The position numbers and the translations under genes were made by a program. From the IMG/VR virus record IMGVR_UViG_3300048591_001025, positions 1-27,162 of that record: a stretch of DNA of 27,162 nucleotides; one strand, 5' to 3'. Under the pieces are notes generated by a model. It had not been told where the DNA came from and ran no database searches. It saw only the letters and a program-made list of their open reading frames with translations. Below, piece by piece: positions 1 through 7,546 of the stretch. Position 1 is the first letter of the stretch, and the number at the start of each line of letters is the position of its first letter. Source of the DNA: a virus.

Positions 1-1
1 A

Positions 2-244
2 TCGGCAGCTCTCAATAACGCAAAAGATGTTATCCCTGGTTTAAAAAAGGGATGGATCGATGCCGGCGATGATCGCGTTCGTGATTCTCATGCCGAGGTT
101 TCTGGTGAAGTTGTAGACGCTGATGATACGTTCTCAAACGGTCTTCGTTGGCCAAGGGATACAAATGTTGACGACCCTGCAGAGGTAATAAATTGCCGTT
201 GCACTCTGGTAATGCTTCCCCCTGGTGAAGATTTGGACATATAG
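2..244 (+). CDS. Head morphogenesis protein, Mu F / SPP1 gp7-like, C-terminal end (partial)
   Basis: The reading frame enters from outside the window and stops with TAG at 242-244, leaving about 80 residues. The visible part has the ending typical of the Phage_Mu_F / SPP1 gp7 head morphogenesis family: a basic Arg-Asp-Ser-His motif, then a Phe-x-x-Gly-x-x-x-Pro stretch, and finally an Asn-Cys-Arg-Cys motif close to the C terminus. Proteins of this family are minor head proteins that usually lie between portal and protease genes, which fits the prohead protease starting 30 bases downstream. The family call rests on these motifs and on position. The N-terminal part, and any fusion to portal, cannot be seen. 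Confidence 0.75.
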   Translation, partial: SAALNNAKDVIPGLKKGWIDAGDDRVRDSHAEVSGEVVDADDTFSNGLRWPRDTNVDDPAEVINCRCTLVMLPPGEDLDI

Positions 245-274
245 TAGAATTAACCTTAACGGAGATGGTAAAGC

Positions 275-2017
275 ATGGAAAACAAGAAAGCAGAAAGCCT
301 GCTTGGCTTTGGCACTATAAAATCAATGGCAAGTGGTGAAGTTGTTATTGAAGGTCTTGCCAACAAAAAGATTGTGGATCGCGGCAACGACATTATCAAC
401 ACCGACGCTTGGGATCTTGAAAATTTCAAGAAAAATCCCGTGATTTTATATAACCATGGCTTCGACCCTCAACTTGGTGGAACACCGATTGGAAAGGCCA
501 TCGACGTAAAACCAACAGAAGATGGCCTTTATATTAAAGCCAAGCTTTCTAACCTTGATGACCCAATGCTTAACCGCATCCGAGGGCTCGTTAAAGAAAA
601 AATATTGCGAGCTTTTTCAGTTGGCTTTAATCCAATTGAGGCCGACATGGACCCTAAAACTGGTCTTCGCACGATCAAAAAGGCAGAGCTTTTTGAAGTT
701 TCTGTCGTTGGCGTTCCCATGAATCAAGATTCTCTGTTTGAACTTTCATCAAAAATGCTAAATATGCCTGTGGATAAATTGAAAAAAGATATATTAACGA
801 GAAAAGGCGCTTGGGTCGCTGCAACCATTCACGATAAGATCTACGAACGCCAAAAGGATGGAAACCTCGATCGAGAGGCCGCTATTAAAGAAATAGCCGA
901 AATGGCAGGCGTTGAAATCGACGACATTATGAACGTGCTCGCCGGTAACACGACTCCAGTTCCGGAAAGTATTTTAGCGGCTGTCTCGAATGTTCTTGAG
1001 ATCGACATCGACGAATTAAATCGTTTGAACGCTGGAGATGTTGAAGTTGAAAAAGACGAAACACCAGAAGGAACTGAAGAGGAAGAAGAAGAGGAAGATG
1101 TTGAAGGCGATATCGAATCAGAAGAAAGCATGGGCGCGGGAAGCGAAGCGTCAAATAAAGATGATGCTAGCACAAAAGATTTCCAAGACTGCGTAGCTGA
1201 AAAAATCCCAAAACTTATTGAAGAGGGACGCGAGCAAGAGCAAGCGATTGCCATTGCTATTTCCATGTGTTCGGAAGGAAAATGCAAAACAAAACCAACA
1301 AAAGATCAATATTCTAAGTGGTTTAAGATCGCTGACGCTGTAAAAAAACAAGCCGATCAAAACGAAGCTGGTGTGTCCGATGTAACGACGACCATCAACG
1401 CAACAAAAACAGAAGCTGAGAACAATGATTTCGGTTCTCCGATGCTCGACGCGCAAAAGCAAACAAACGTGTTACTAGGCGCACTTATTAATGAAATTCA
1501 AAAACTTTCTGCTAAAATGGATCAAACTCAAAAACAAAATCCAGAAGAAGTAGCGGACGAGGTGGGGGCGGCGACCGATTCACAATCGTCGTCGTCTTTG
1601 GAAGACAGGAAAAATCGTTCAGAAAAGTTTGGAATTGAAGTCCTAGAGTCGGCAAACGAAGCCTTTCCGGACGGTGGGCCGAAGACAATAGACGGCTATG
1701 GCGATCCTGTCAATTTAAAGTATCCAATCGATTCAGCCGAACAAGCTAATAGTTCAAGAAAGAAGTTTAAAGAGAACGCTTCTGAATACTCAAACGATAA
1801 GTCAAAGTCTGTAGTCCATAGTCGTATAGTGAGCGCGCAGCTTGGCTTTGGAGAGAAAGTCGACTACTCGGACGAAGATGAAATGGATAAGATGCTTAAC
1901 GATGAATTGAAGTCGAAGCTGAAGGAAAGTCAAGCAAAGATGCTTGACTCATTCATAAAACGCATAGAAAATGTAAAGAAGAAATTAAACGACGTCGAAC
2001 AGGCAATCTCCAAATAA
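275..2017 (+). CDS. HK97-type prohead serine protease with long C-terminal extension
   Basis: Residues about 15-155 match the caudovirus prohead protease family (peptidase S78). The probable catalytic His61 is in Asn-His-Gly, Ser115 is in Ala-Phe-Ser-Val-Gly-Phe, and Glu141 is in the Phe-Glu-Val-Ser-Val-Val-Gly-Val-Pro strand. The family cleaves scaffold and capsid N-terminal segments during head maturation. At 580 residues it is far longer than a stand-alone protease (about 200). The extension has a helical, HTH-like segment (about 172-250), a Glu-rich acidic tract (about 255-290), a Cys-flanked helix (about 304-338), a segment with Tyr-Gly-Asp-Pro-Val-Asn-x-x-Tyr-Pro-Ile (about 470-485) and a charged coiled-coil-like C terminus. 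The extension may act as scaffold, which is inference. GGAG at 261-264 supports the ATG. The gene precedes the capsid gene by 18 bases. Confidence 0.88.
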   Translation: MENKKAESLLGFGTIKSMASGEVVIEGLANKKIVDRGNDIINTDAWDLENFKKNPVILYNHGFDPQLGGTPIGKAIDVKPTEDGLYIKAKLSNLDDPMLNRIRGLVKEKILRAFSVGFNPIEADMDPKTGLRTIKKAELFEVSVVGVPMNQDSLFELSSKMLNMPVDKLKKDILTRKGAWVAATIHDKIYERQKDGNLDREAAIKEIAEMAGVEIDDIMNVLAGNTTPVPESILAAVSNVLEIDIDELNRLNAGDVEVEKDETPEGTEEEEEEEDVEGDIESEESMGAGSEASNKDDASTKDFQDCVAEKIPKLIEEGREQEQAIAIAISMCSEGKCKTKPTKDQYSKWFKIADAVKKQADQNEAGVSDVTTTINATKTEAENNDFGSPMLDAQKQTNVLLGALINEIQKLSAKMDQTQKQNPEEVADEVGAATDSQSSSSLEDRKNRSEKFGIEVLESANEAFPDGGPKTIDGYGDPVNLKYPIDSAEQANSSRKKFKENASEYSNDKSKSVVHSRIVSAQLGFGEKVDYSDEDEMDKMLNDELKSKLKESQAKMLDSFIKRIENVKKKLNDVEQAISK

Positions 2018-2035
2018 AAGCCTTGGGAGCTCCGA

Positions 2036-3424
2036 ATGGATTTAAGTCAATTAGAAGCAGAAACTAAAAAATTAGAAGATCGCATTTCAGACGTTGAAAA
2101 ACACGTTCAGACAAGTGATGAATCTAAGCTCAACAATATTACGAAAGGAAACAACACAATGACGCCGACTGTCGGTAGCCGATCCAATTCGGATGAAGCT
2201 CGTGCGCTGATGTATTTCGGCGTCCCCCATGTGAAAAAATTGCTTGAAGTAAACGTGGGTCATCCGCGATTTGCTAAAGTACCAGACGAGTTAAAATATC
2301 TCGTTTTGGAACTCAAGCGAGATATGGACGTTGCACGCATGATGCAACAAATCGTTGGCGGTGAACCAACTGACCGTGACGAAAAACCAGTCATGGTTAA
2401 AGGTATCCTTGATTCCTATTTCGGAAAAAATATTCTTGCTCCAAAACTTAAAGCTTTTGGTTCAACTGTTTCTGGTGCCGGTGATGAGTGGGTTCCAACT
2501 GGAATATCCGCTTCTTACATCGAAGAGTATCAACTTGAGCACCAAGTTGCGCGTCAGTTCCGTCAAATCAACATGCCGACCGATCCATATGATTTGCCGG
2601 TTCAAAAAGATGTGACCGAAGCCCGTATCCAAGCCGAAGGCAGTGGTCTTACTGGTGCAAATTTCGGAACCGACAAGATCCGTCTTGACGCGATCAAATT
2701 GACTGAGTTCATGGTATTGCCTGAAGAATTAAACGAAGACTCTGCGCCTGATATTTTGGGCCTTGTTCGTTCAGAAGTTATCGAAGCGCAAATCCGCGCC
2801 GTCGAGCAAGCAATCATCAATGGTGATTCTGATGGAACGCATCAAGATTATGATACCCATAACGGAGCGGCTAACCTTGCTGCAAAGGCTTGGGACGGCT
2901 TGATCAAATTGGGTATGGCAAACTCTGCCAACGGCGGTAACAAGGATTTCAGCGGCGCTGCTGTTGATGTCACCAAGCTTCGCGACATGCGAACCAAGAT
3001 GAAAAAATATGGAGTTAATCCTCGTGAATTGGTTTGGCTTGTTTCAACCAAGGTCTATAACCAATTCTTGGGTCTTAGCGATGTGACCACAGTTGAAAAA
3101 TTCGGCCCTATGGCGACAATTTTGCAAGGCGCACTAGCTGCCCTTGATGGAATACCCATCGTCATTTCCGAATACATGCGCGATAATGTTGCAGCAACTG
3201 GTTTCAATACCATGGCCGGTCCTAACACGTTCAGCCGCATAGCTCTTGTAAACAAGCAACGTTTTTTCTTCGGCGTTCGTCGTCCAATCCGTGTAAAAGC
3301 GGTTATGGATCCAACACCACCGAACGATCAATGGTTGCTTTGTTCATGGTGGAGAGGTGATTTCAAAGGTCACGCTCAATCCGCGACTGAAATTTCTGTC
3401 GTAACTGGATACAATATCGTCTAA
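2036..3424 (+). CDS. Major capsid protein, HK97 fold
   Basis: This 462-residue protein has the size, position (directly after the prohead protease) and sequence character of HK97-like major capsid proteins. An N-terminal charged helical segment is followed by a long helix, a conserved middle (ARQFRQI, then a Leu-Pro-Val strand), a Glu-Ala-Gln-Ile-Arg-Ala-Val-Glu-Gln helix leading into an Asn-Gly-Asp turn, and a C-terminal P-domain with a Leu-Asp-Gly-Ile-Pro-Ile-Val-Ile-Ser strand. Residues 1-41 look like a delta/scaffold-like coiled coil that the neighbouring protease could remove. GGGAG before 2036 supports the long start. A second in-frame ATG at 2159-2161 (residue 42) has its own AAGGA at 2145-2149, so a shorter product is possible. 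A hairpin terminator follows at 3453-3485. Confidence 0.9.
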   Translation: MDLSQLEAETKKLEDRISDVEKHVQTSDESKLNNITKGNNTMTPTVGSRSNSDEARALMYFGVPHVKKLLEVNVGHPRFAKVPDELKYLVLELKRDMDVARMMQQIVGGEPTDRDEKPVMVKGILDSYFGKNILAPKLKAFGSTVSGAGDEWVPTGISASYIEEYQLEHQVARQFRQINMPTDPYDLPVQKDVTEARIQAEGSGLTGANFGTDKIRLDAIKLTEFMVLPEELNEDSAPDILGLVRSEVIEAQIRAVEQAIINGDSDGTHQDYDTHNGAANLAAKAWDGLIKLGMANSANGGNKDFSGAAVDVTKLRDMRTKMKKYGVNPRELVWLVSTKVYNQFLGLSDVTTVEKFGPMATILQGALAALDGIPIVISEYMRDNVAATGFNTMAGPNTFSRIALVNKQRFFFGVRRPIRVKAVMDPTPPNDQWLLCSWWRGDFKGHAQSATEISVVTGYNIV

Positions 3425-3452
3425 GACTAAAATTAAGTCGAACGAACATGAG

Positions 3453-3485
3453 GGGGACTGTATGATAAGTGCAGTCCCCTTCTTT
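3453..3485 (+). terminator. Rho-independent terminator after the capsid gene
   Basis: GGGGACTG (3453-3460) pairs perfectly with CAGTCCCC (3472-3479) around an 11-base loop, followed by TTCTTT. It lies 28 bases after the capsid stop codon. A terminator here would let the capsid mRNA end separately from the accessory genes downstream. The T tract is interrupted by C, so read-through is likely, and no separate promoter is evident for the next gene. Confidence 0.7.
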
Positions 3486-3501
3486 GTTGGAGCTTGATCT
3501 C

Positions 3502-4374
3502 TTGGCTTTACCATCCGTCGTACAACTAAATGAATATGCTTCAGGGGAATTATTTGAGCTCGCAAACCCGCCTGTTTTAGCTGTTCGTGGTCCCGGCACT
3601 TATAAACAAGTTGCAGAAATACGCGGAAACTCTCTTTTGTCTTCTGTTTTTATTCGAAGCATAGACCCCGGCGCTACGCTTAAAATAAACTATTATGACA
3701 CGACGACAGGCGCAACGTTTAACGAACGTTTTGAACTTACTGGCCATGACTTAATTGATGATTCTGTTGCGCCGCTTACCACATTCAGAATCCTTGTTAC
3801 AAAGATTCATCACCGTATTGTGGCTGAAGCCGTTGTTATGGGCGGCAATGTTGATTTCAGTCTCTACGCAACAACTGTTTCGAGTACAGCTTCTGATCTT
3901 GATGCGGCTCTTATTCGTGATGAAGACGTTTTTAATCAACCCACTAACAAAGCAATACCGGTTGCCACGCTTGATGAGTCGGATGGAAAGCTTTATTTCT
4001 TAAGATCAAAAGCCGGTGTTTTAACGATTGAACAAAACTTTGGTTTGCCTTTTTATCTTAAAAGCACGGACGCCAAACAAACTTTACCTAATTCCAATTT
4101 GGTTCTTGTTTCTGGAGTTGTCCCGGTTTCTAAAGTTTGGCGTCTTCGCCGTCTTGAGGCTCAATGCCGAGCCTACGGCTATTTTGAAATTTTCATTGAT
4201 TCTACGCGTATAGCCCGTTCGAACTCTAGTCCTGTGAGTGATAATCCTTTTTTTCATTTTGATCCTTTCGTCGAAGCTACCGCTGGAGAAACGGTTACGA
4301 TACAATATACCCAATCCTACGGGCCAAGTTTGGATGTTTCCGCGTTTTTATTTGCGACCGAAGAAAACGCCTAA
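3502..4374 (+). CDS. Hypothetical virion protein (probable head accessory)
   Basis: I do not recognise a family. The product is about 291 residues, soluble, rich in beta-forming and polar residues, with no membrane segment or signal peptide. It lies directly after the capsid gene, where decoration or head-fibre proteins are common. The frame is open from a GTG at 3469, but that codon sits in the loop of the terminator hairpin. TTG at 3502 has GGAG at 3489-3492 with a 9-base spacer and gives a product starting Met-Ala-Leu-Pro-Ser, so I prefer it. The C-terminal half contains strand-like stretches around a Phe-Glu-Ile-Phe-Ile-Asp-Ser segment, which suggests a beta-sandwich. The role is inferred from context only. 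Confidence 0.75.
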   Translation: MALPSVVQLNEYASGELFELANPPVLAVRGPGTYKQVAEIRGNSLLSSVFIRSIDPGATLKINYYDTTTGATFNERFELTGHDLIDDSVAPLTTFRILVTKIHHRIVAEAVVMGGNVDFSLYATTVSSTASDLDAALIRDEDVFNQPTNKAIPVATLDESDGKLYFLRSKAGVLTIEQNFGLPFYLKSTDAKQTLPNSNLVLVSGVVPVSKVWRLRRLEAQCRAYGYFEIFIDSTRIARSNSSPVSDNPFFHFDPFVEATAGETVTIQYTQSYGPSLDVSAFLFATEENA

Positions 4375-4426
4375 AGACAAACATTTGTAACCCGATAAAA
4401 GAGAAAACAAAAACAAGGAGTCAATC

Positions 4427-4975
4427 ATGGCTGACGTAAGAACCAGTTTTATAACGCTTGAAGATGTTGCAACCGGCGCTGGTGTGCCACTGCATAAAGC
4501 AGTTGAAGGGGACGCGGCGGCTGGTAAGAACGCTCATGGTGCCCTTGTTGCAAAAGACGACTCTGGAAACCTGCAATACGTTCGCGTTAACTCAAACCGT
4601 GAGATTGTTGTTTCCAGTGATTCTGCCGATTTAGCATGCCTTACGGATGAAGGTGGCGTTGTCGGAACAACTTCTTTTCAAGATATCGCAACAATCGCCC
4701 TGAATGATGGCGCTGTTTATAAGAAAATCGGGTTTTCTGGTTCGTCGTTTCGCGATGCCATATTTGAACTGCTTTGGGTCGACGATGTTGGTGGAACAGA
4801 CACGGAAACCATTTTGCATACGTTTCGCGTGGGTGCTGGTGCTTACAATGAAGTTGCAGAGCTTTCTTGCCTTGAGTTCACGGCTGGAACCACTGCCGAG
4901 CTTCGTTTAAGGGGAAAAAATTTGAACGTTGCCAGCGATATTGATGGCATGATTTCCGTTCTTGAGGTTCAATAA
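4427..4975 (+). CDS. Hypothetical virion protein, possible head decoration protein
   Basis: This 182-residue protein has a strong ribosome-binding site (AAGGAG with a short spacer to ATG). It is rich in Gly, Ala, Val and Thr, with no Lys/Arg-rich or membrane segments, as is typical of surface-exposed phage beta proteins. Its first half, with Lys-Asp-Asp-Ser-Gly-Asn-Leu followed by alternating hydrophobic residues, reads like a small beta-barrel. The second half has a repeated strand pattern. The strong translation signal suggests a high-copy product, consistent with capsid decoration. I do not recognise a named family, so the decoration role is inference from position, composition and translation signal. 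Confidence 0.75.
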   Translation: MADVRTSFITLEDVATGAGVPLHKAVEGDAAAGKNAHGALVAKDDSGNLQYVRVNSNREIVVSSDSADLACLTDEGGVVGTTSFQDIATIALNDGAVYKKIGFSGSSFRDAIFELLWVDDVGGTDTETILHTFRVGAGAYNEVAELSCLEFTAGTTAELRLRGKNLNVASDIDGMISVLEVQ

Positions 4976-4996
4976 TCGTAAAGGGGAAAAAGGATT

Positions 4997-5212
4997 ATGG
5001 CTCTTAAATTCGATAGATTAACATTCAAGTCTGGCGTTATGATCATCAACGAAACACGCGACACAGGTGTAAAAACAGAGGATGGCAAGCCAGTGATCGA
5101 AGTTAAACACTTAAAATTAAAGCCATCCGACAAAGGAAAGTTCTTCGAATTTTGGAACGAAGATGACATACTAAAGCGATATCCGCATAGTTTTACAAAA
5201 GAAGGGAAATAA
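4997..5212 (+). CDS. Small hypothetical protein (71 aa)
   Basis: Short Lys-rich protein preceded by AAAGGGGAAAAAGG, a clear ribosome-binding region. It has one central basic strand (Ile-Glu-Val-Lys-His-Leu-Lys-Leu-Lys) and an aromatic, acidic segment near the C terminus (Phe-Phe-Glu-Phe-Trp-Asn-Glu). No signal peptide, membrane segment or metal-binding motif is visible. It lies 21 bases after the decoration candidate and 3 bases before the next gene, so it is almost certainly cotranslated with the head accessory cluster. I do not recognise a family. Confidence 0.7.
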   Translation: MALKFDRLTFKSGVMIINETRDTGVKTEDGKPVIEVKHLKLKPSDKGKFFEFWNEDDILKRYPHSFTKEGK

Positions 5213-5215
5213 AAA

Positions 5216-5443
5216 ATGGAATCATTGAAAATAAGTCATTTGGTTGATTACACTCCAGATAGCAACGATCCGATTGCAACACCTGAAATCATGTGTCGTC
5301 TTTTGGCAAAAGCCTTGATAGCTATGGCTGCAAAAGTTGATGTGCTGACAGCAAAATTGAACGCTGACGCCGGTGTCACGGACACAAATTATGCCATTGA
5401 TTTTGAGACAGTGGTAACTGGAACCGAATATACTGGCGCTTAA
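5216..5443 (+). CDS. Small hypothetical protein (75 aa)
   Basis: ATG lies 3 bases after the preceding stop, with GAAGGG just upstream. The product has a central amphipathic, Ala/Leu/Met-rich helix (about residues 25-50) that could mediate oligomerisation, followed by a Thr/Gly-rich tail. There is no membrane or signal sequence: the helix carries Lys and Asp on a regular face. Its place in the accessory head cluster suggests a minor virion or assembly factor, but no family is recognised. Confidence 0.68.
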   Translation: MESLKISHLVDYTPDSNDPIATPEIMCRLLAKALIAMAAKVDVLTAKLNADAGVTDTNYAIDFETVVTGTEYTGA

Positions 5444-5463
5444 TCTTTATTCCGAGTTGAATT

Positions 5464-5787
5464 GTGGCCGACGTCGAAGCACAGATGGAAATTGAAGATA
5501 ACGCTGGTTCGACGTCGCACTATTCTGGAACCGTCGGCACCACGCCGACGACCATGCCTGCTGTTTCTAACAAAGTGATTTCTTCATTTTGGATTGAAAA
5601 CAATGCAAATTTAAATACACCAAACAAATTGTTAGAATTTTCATGTGACGGCGGAACTTCTTATACTCAACTTTACATTGGCGAATCCATGGTTTGGTCA
5701 CCAAAGGGTTACATTAAACAAATCTATATTCGCGGCAATGTTGCGTCTGTTGCTTATAGATCTGTTGTGAATTATGAGGATTATTGA
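5464..5787 (+). CDS. Hypothetical virion protein (107 aa)
   Basis: The start is GTG at 5464 (Met-Ala-Asp-Val-Glu), with only a weak CGAG upstream; ATG at 5485 is an alternative. The rest is Ser/Thr/Gly/Asn-rich with strand-like segments (for example Ser-Phe-Trp-Ile-Glu-Asn-Asn-Ala-Asn), as in small beta-rich capsid decoration or fibre-tip proteins. The stop TGA overlaps the next ATG as TGATG, indicating translational coupling. No family is recognised, and the virion role comes from context and composition. Confidence 0.7.
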   Translation: MADVEAQMEIEDNAGSTSHYSGTVGTTPTTMPAVSNKVISSFWIENNANLNTPNKLLEFSCDGGTSYTQLYIGESMVWSPKGYIKQIYIRGNVASVAYRSVVNYEDY

Positions 5788-6092
5788 TGCTTGGAAAATA
5801 TTTCAGCTCAGTAAACCAAGAAGAAATCTTGCGTATGGCCTTGCTCCCTGGCTTTCATGTCGGAGAGGTCTACGACAATTTAACGATTAGCTATGTCAGT
5901 GAAGAATTGAAAATACTTCAATTTGAGAATGAAGGGATTATTCAATTCCAGATGTTTATTGAGCGCCAAGATGACGGAGGTTATGTTGTTCAAAAGCGAC
6001 CTGGCGAATTCTTCATGTTGCAAGAAAATGGCGACGTGTTACTTCAAGAAAACGGCGATAAGTTAAAAGTTTCTGGTCTTATTCCAGTTTAA
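5787..6092 (+). CDS. Hypothetical virion-associated protein (101 aa)
   Basis: The ATG at 5787 overlaps the preceding stop (TGATG) and has GAGG at 5776-5779, so it is preferred over the in-frame TTG three bases earlier. The C terminus carries a short tandem motif, Leu-Gln-Glu-Asn-Gly-Asp twice (about residues 79-93), of a kind often found in small phage proteins next to fibre or decoration genes. The N-terminal half is mixed alpha/beta with a Glu-rich strand region. The function is not known, though its position ties it to the head accessory cluster. Confidence 0.72.
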   Translation: MLGKYFSSVNQEEILRMALLPGFHVGEVYDNLTISYVSEELKILQFENEGIIQFQMFIERQDDGGYVVQKRPGEFFMLQENGDVLLQENGDKLKVSGLIPV

Positions 6093-6110
6093 AATAAAAG
6101 GGTTTTTCCT

Positions 6111-6674
6111 ATGGCTGACGCAAAAATCAGTGATTTAACCGAACTAACCCAAGTGGCTAATGATGATCTTTTGCCAATTGTTGATGTTTCGGCTATGCCG
6201 GCAACAACAAAAAAAATCACTGTTCAAAACTTGCGTCTTCGAGGTTTTGTTTTTTCTCAGCTTAACACTGGACAAGCAACGGGAAACACAAACGGCACGT
6301 TTACGACCATGAACTTTAACTTAGACTACGCCTCTGTTCTTGCCAGCATTATTGATCGACCGACTGCTTCACAGTTTAGGGCTCTTATTGCTGGTTGGTA
6401 TCGAATTACCTATCAAATGTATGGTGTGCCGTCGGCTAACGATCGCGGTGCTGAAATTCGTCTTATTAAAAACGGAGTTGGTACAGCTCTTTCTGGTTCA
6501 ACCATGAGAATAACCAGAGCTAACGCTACGCTTGGCGGTTTTGGTGGAAAAATTTTTGCAGTCCAACTTGCTGCAAACGACTATATCGAATTGCAAGCAG
6601 CACCTCTTGATGCAAGCATTGTTACATTCAGTAATTTTTCAAACTTATCTTTTGAACTTATAGCTTTGGTTTAA
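6111..6674 (+). CDS. Probable head or tail fibre protein with C1q-like C-terminal domain
   Basis: The N terminus has the phage fibre motif Ala-Lys-Ile-Ser-Asp-Leu-Thr-Glu-Leu followed by Asp-Asp-Leu-Leu-Pro-Ile-Val-Asp (about residues 4-25), which occurs at the base of many phage fibre and capsid-fibre proteins. Residues about 50-187 form a strand-rich domain containing Ala-Gly-Trp-Tyr-Arg-Ile-Thr-Tyr and a final Leu-Ala-Ala-Asn-Asp-Tyr-Ile-Glu-Leu-Gln-Ala strand. This resembles C1q/TNF-like jelly-roll domains that trimerise in phage fibres. The location between capsid and connector genes, far from the main tail fibre, suggests it decorates the head. The motif match is from family knowledge, and the head location is inference. 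Confidence 0.72.
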   Translation: MADAKISDLTELTQVANDDLLPIVDVSAMPATTKKITVQNLRLRGFVFSQLNTGQATGNTNGTFTTMNFNLDYASVLASIIDRPTASQFRALIAGWYRITYQMYGVPSANDRGAEIRLIKNGVGTALSGSTMRITRANATLGGFGGKIFAVQLAANDYIELQAAPLDASIVTFSNFSNLSFELIALV

Positions 6675-6677
6675 ACC

Positions 6678-7328
6678 ATGATGCGTGTTGATTGGTCGAC
6701 TTTTAAATCACTAGCTGAAGCAAAAGGTTTAAGCCCGCAAGTTGTTGAAACTAGTGGTTATTATCATCTTTATGCTTACGACGGGGCTTTTAATTTTGAG
6801 TGTCGGCTTTTTAAAAATAACGACCAAGAAGCGATAGCTGATTTTCAAGAAACATTTTCAGGGAAAATAAATAAACCACTGAAACCTCGTGACAGCGTTC
6901 TTGGTCGTGAAGTTGTTGTCACGACGGCTTTTGCAATCAATACAGACTACGAAGTCAAGGCAACAGGCTATTCAGGGACGGCAACAAAAACAGAAACGAC
7001 TAACCTTGATTTTCCAATTGGCAACGAGGACCGTTATATCGATGGTCTTCGCATCATTCTTTATAACCATCATGAAGACGATAAAATTGATTTTAGCGTT
7101 GTTGATAAAGACGGTGTTCTTGCGCCGCCTGGAACCGTGCTAAAACAATTTGGCTTTGATTGGAACGTCGATGCTTCAAAAGCCTGCCAAGAAAAAGAGG
7201 GATTTAATTATCTGGCTCGTATTCCTGCTGGTCTTTACATGCGGTTTACCTATAAATCACAGGGCACACAAAACGACGTAAAAGTTAAACTTAACGCCTA
7301 CCTACATAAAAGAGTTCTTCCTACATGA
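6678..7328 (+). CDS. Hypothetical virion protein (216 aa)
   Basis: ATG lies 3 bases after the preceding stop, with no good Shine-Dalgarno, so translation probably depends on coupling. The N-terminal 60 residues look globular and mixed alpha/beta. The remainder is a strand-rich region with Gly-Asn-Glu-Asp-Arg-Tyr-Ile-Asp-Gly and Leu-Lys-Gln-Phe-Gly-Phe-Asp-Trp-Asn segments. No signal peptide, transmembrane helix or enzyme motif is visible. It follows the C1q-like fibre candidate and may be its partner, but no family is recognised. The stop TGA is overlapped by the next gene's ATG (ATGA). Confidence 0.7.
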   Translation: MMRVDWSTFKSLAEAKGLSPQVVETSGYYHLYAYDGAFNFECRLFKNNDQEAIADFQETFSGKINKPLKPRDSVLGREVVVTTAFAINTDYEVKATGYSGTATKTETTNLDFPIGNEDRYIDGLRIILYNHHEDDKIDFSVVDKDGVLAPPGTVLKQFGFDWNVDASKACQEKEGFNYLARIPAGLYMRFTYKSQGTQNDVKVKLNAYLHKRVLPT

Positions 7329-7546
7329 TGTTTAAAATATCGCTTAACATTAGCGACATGAACCTTGCTCCTTGGCGGGTCATTGATGAGACTGGGAATT
7401 CTCATTATTTTGAAAAGATAACGTTTACCTGCGAATCTCGCACGTTTGCGGAAAAAAACAAAGAGCAAGACACGTATCGCGGCCACCTTATTTGTCATGG
7501 TAAAATGACTACAAATAAACAAGGATCAGAGGCCGTTTTTTATTGA
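7325..7546 (+). CDS. Small hypothetical protein (73 aa)
   Basis: The start overlaps the preceding stop codon (ATGA at 7325-7328; a second ATG follows at once). The product is a compact basic protein with strand-like segments and two Cys residues (about residues 36 and 57), the second next to a His. It ends in TGA overlapped by the TTG start of the next gene. The tight coupling on both sides argues for a real gene, but nothing about its function can be read from the sequence. Confidence 0.62.
   Translation: MMFKISLNISDMNLAPWRVIDETGNSHYFEKITFTCESRTFAEKNKEQDTYRGHLICHGKMTTNKQGSEAVFY

Noticed and set aside
841-1287. Long open frames on the - strand inside the protease gene (for example 148 codons)
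   Set aside because: They are shadows of the acidic, Glu/Ser-rich coding region, with low-complexity Ser runs, and no supporting ribosome-binding site or neighbour context.
4377-4388. Small inverted repeat ACAAA-CA-TTTGT before the decoration gene
   Set aside because: Five AT-rich pairs with a two-base loop and no T tract; too weak for a terminator or operator.
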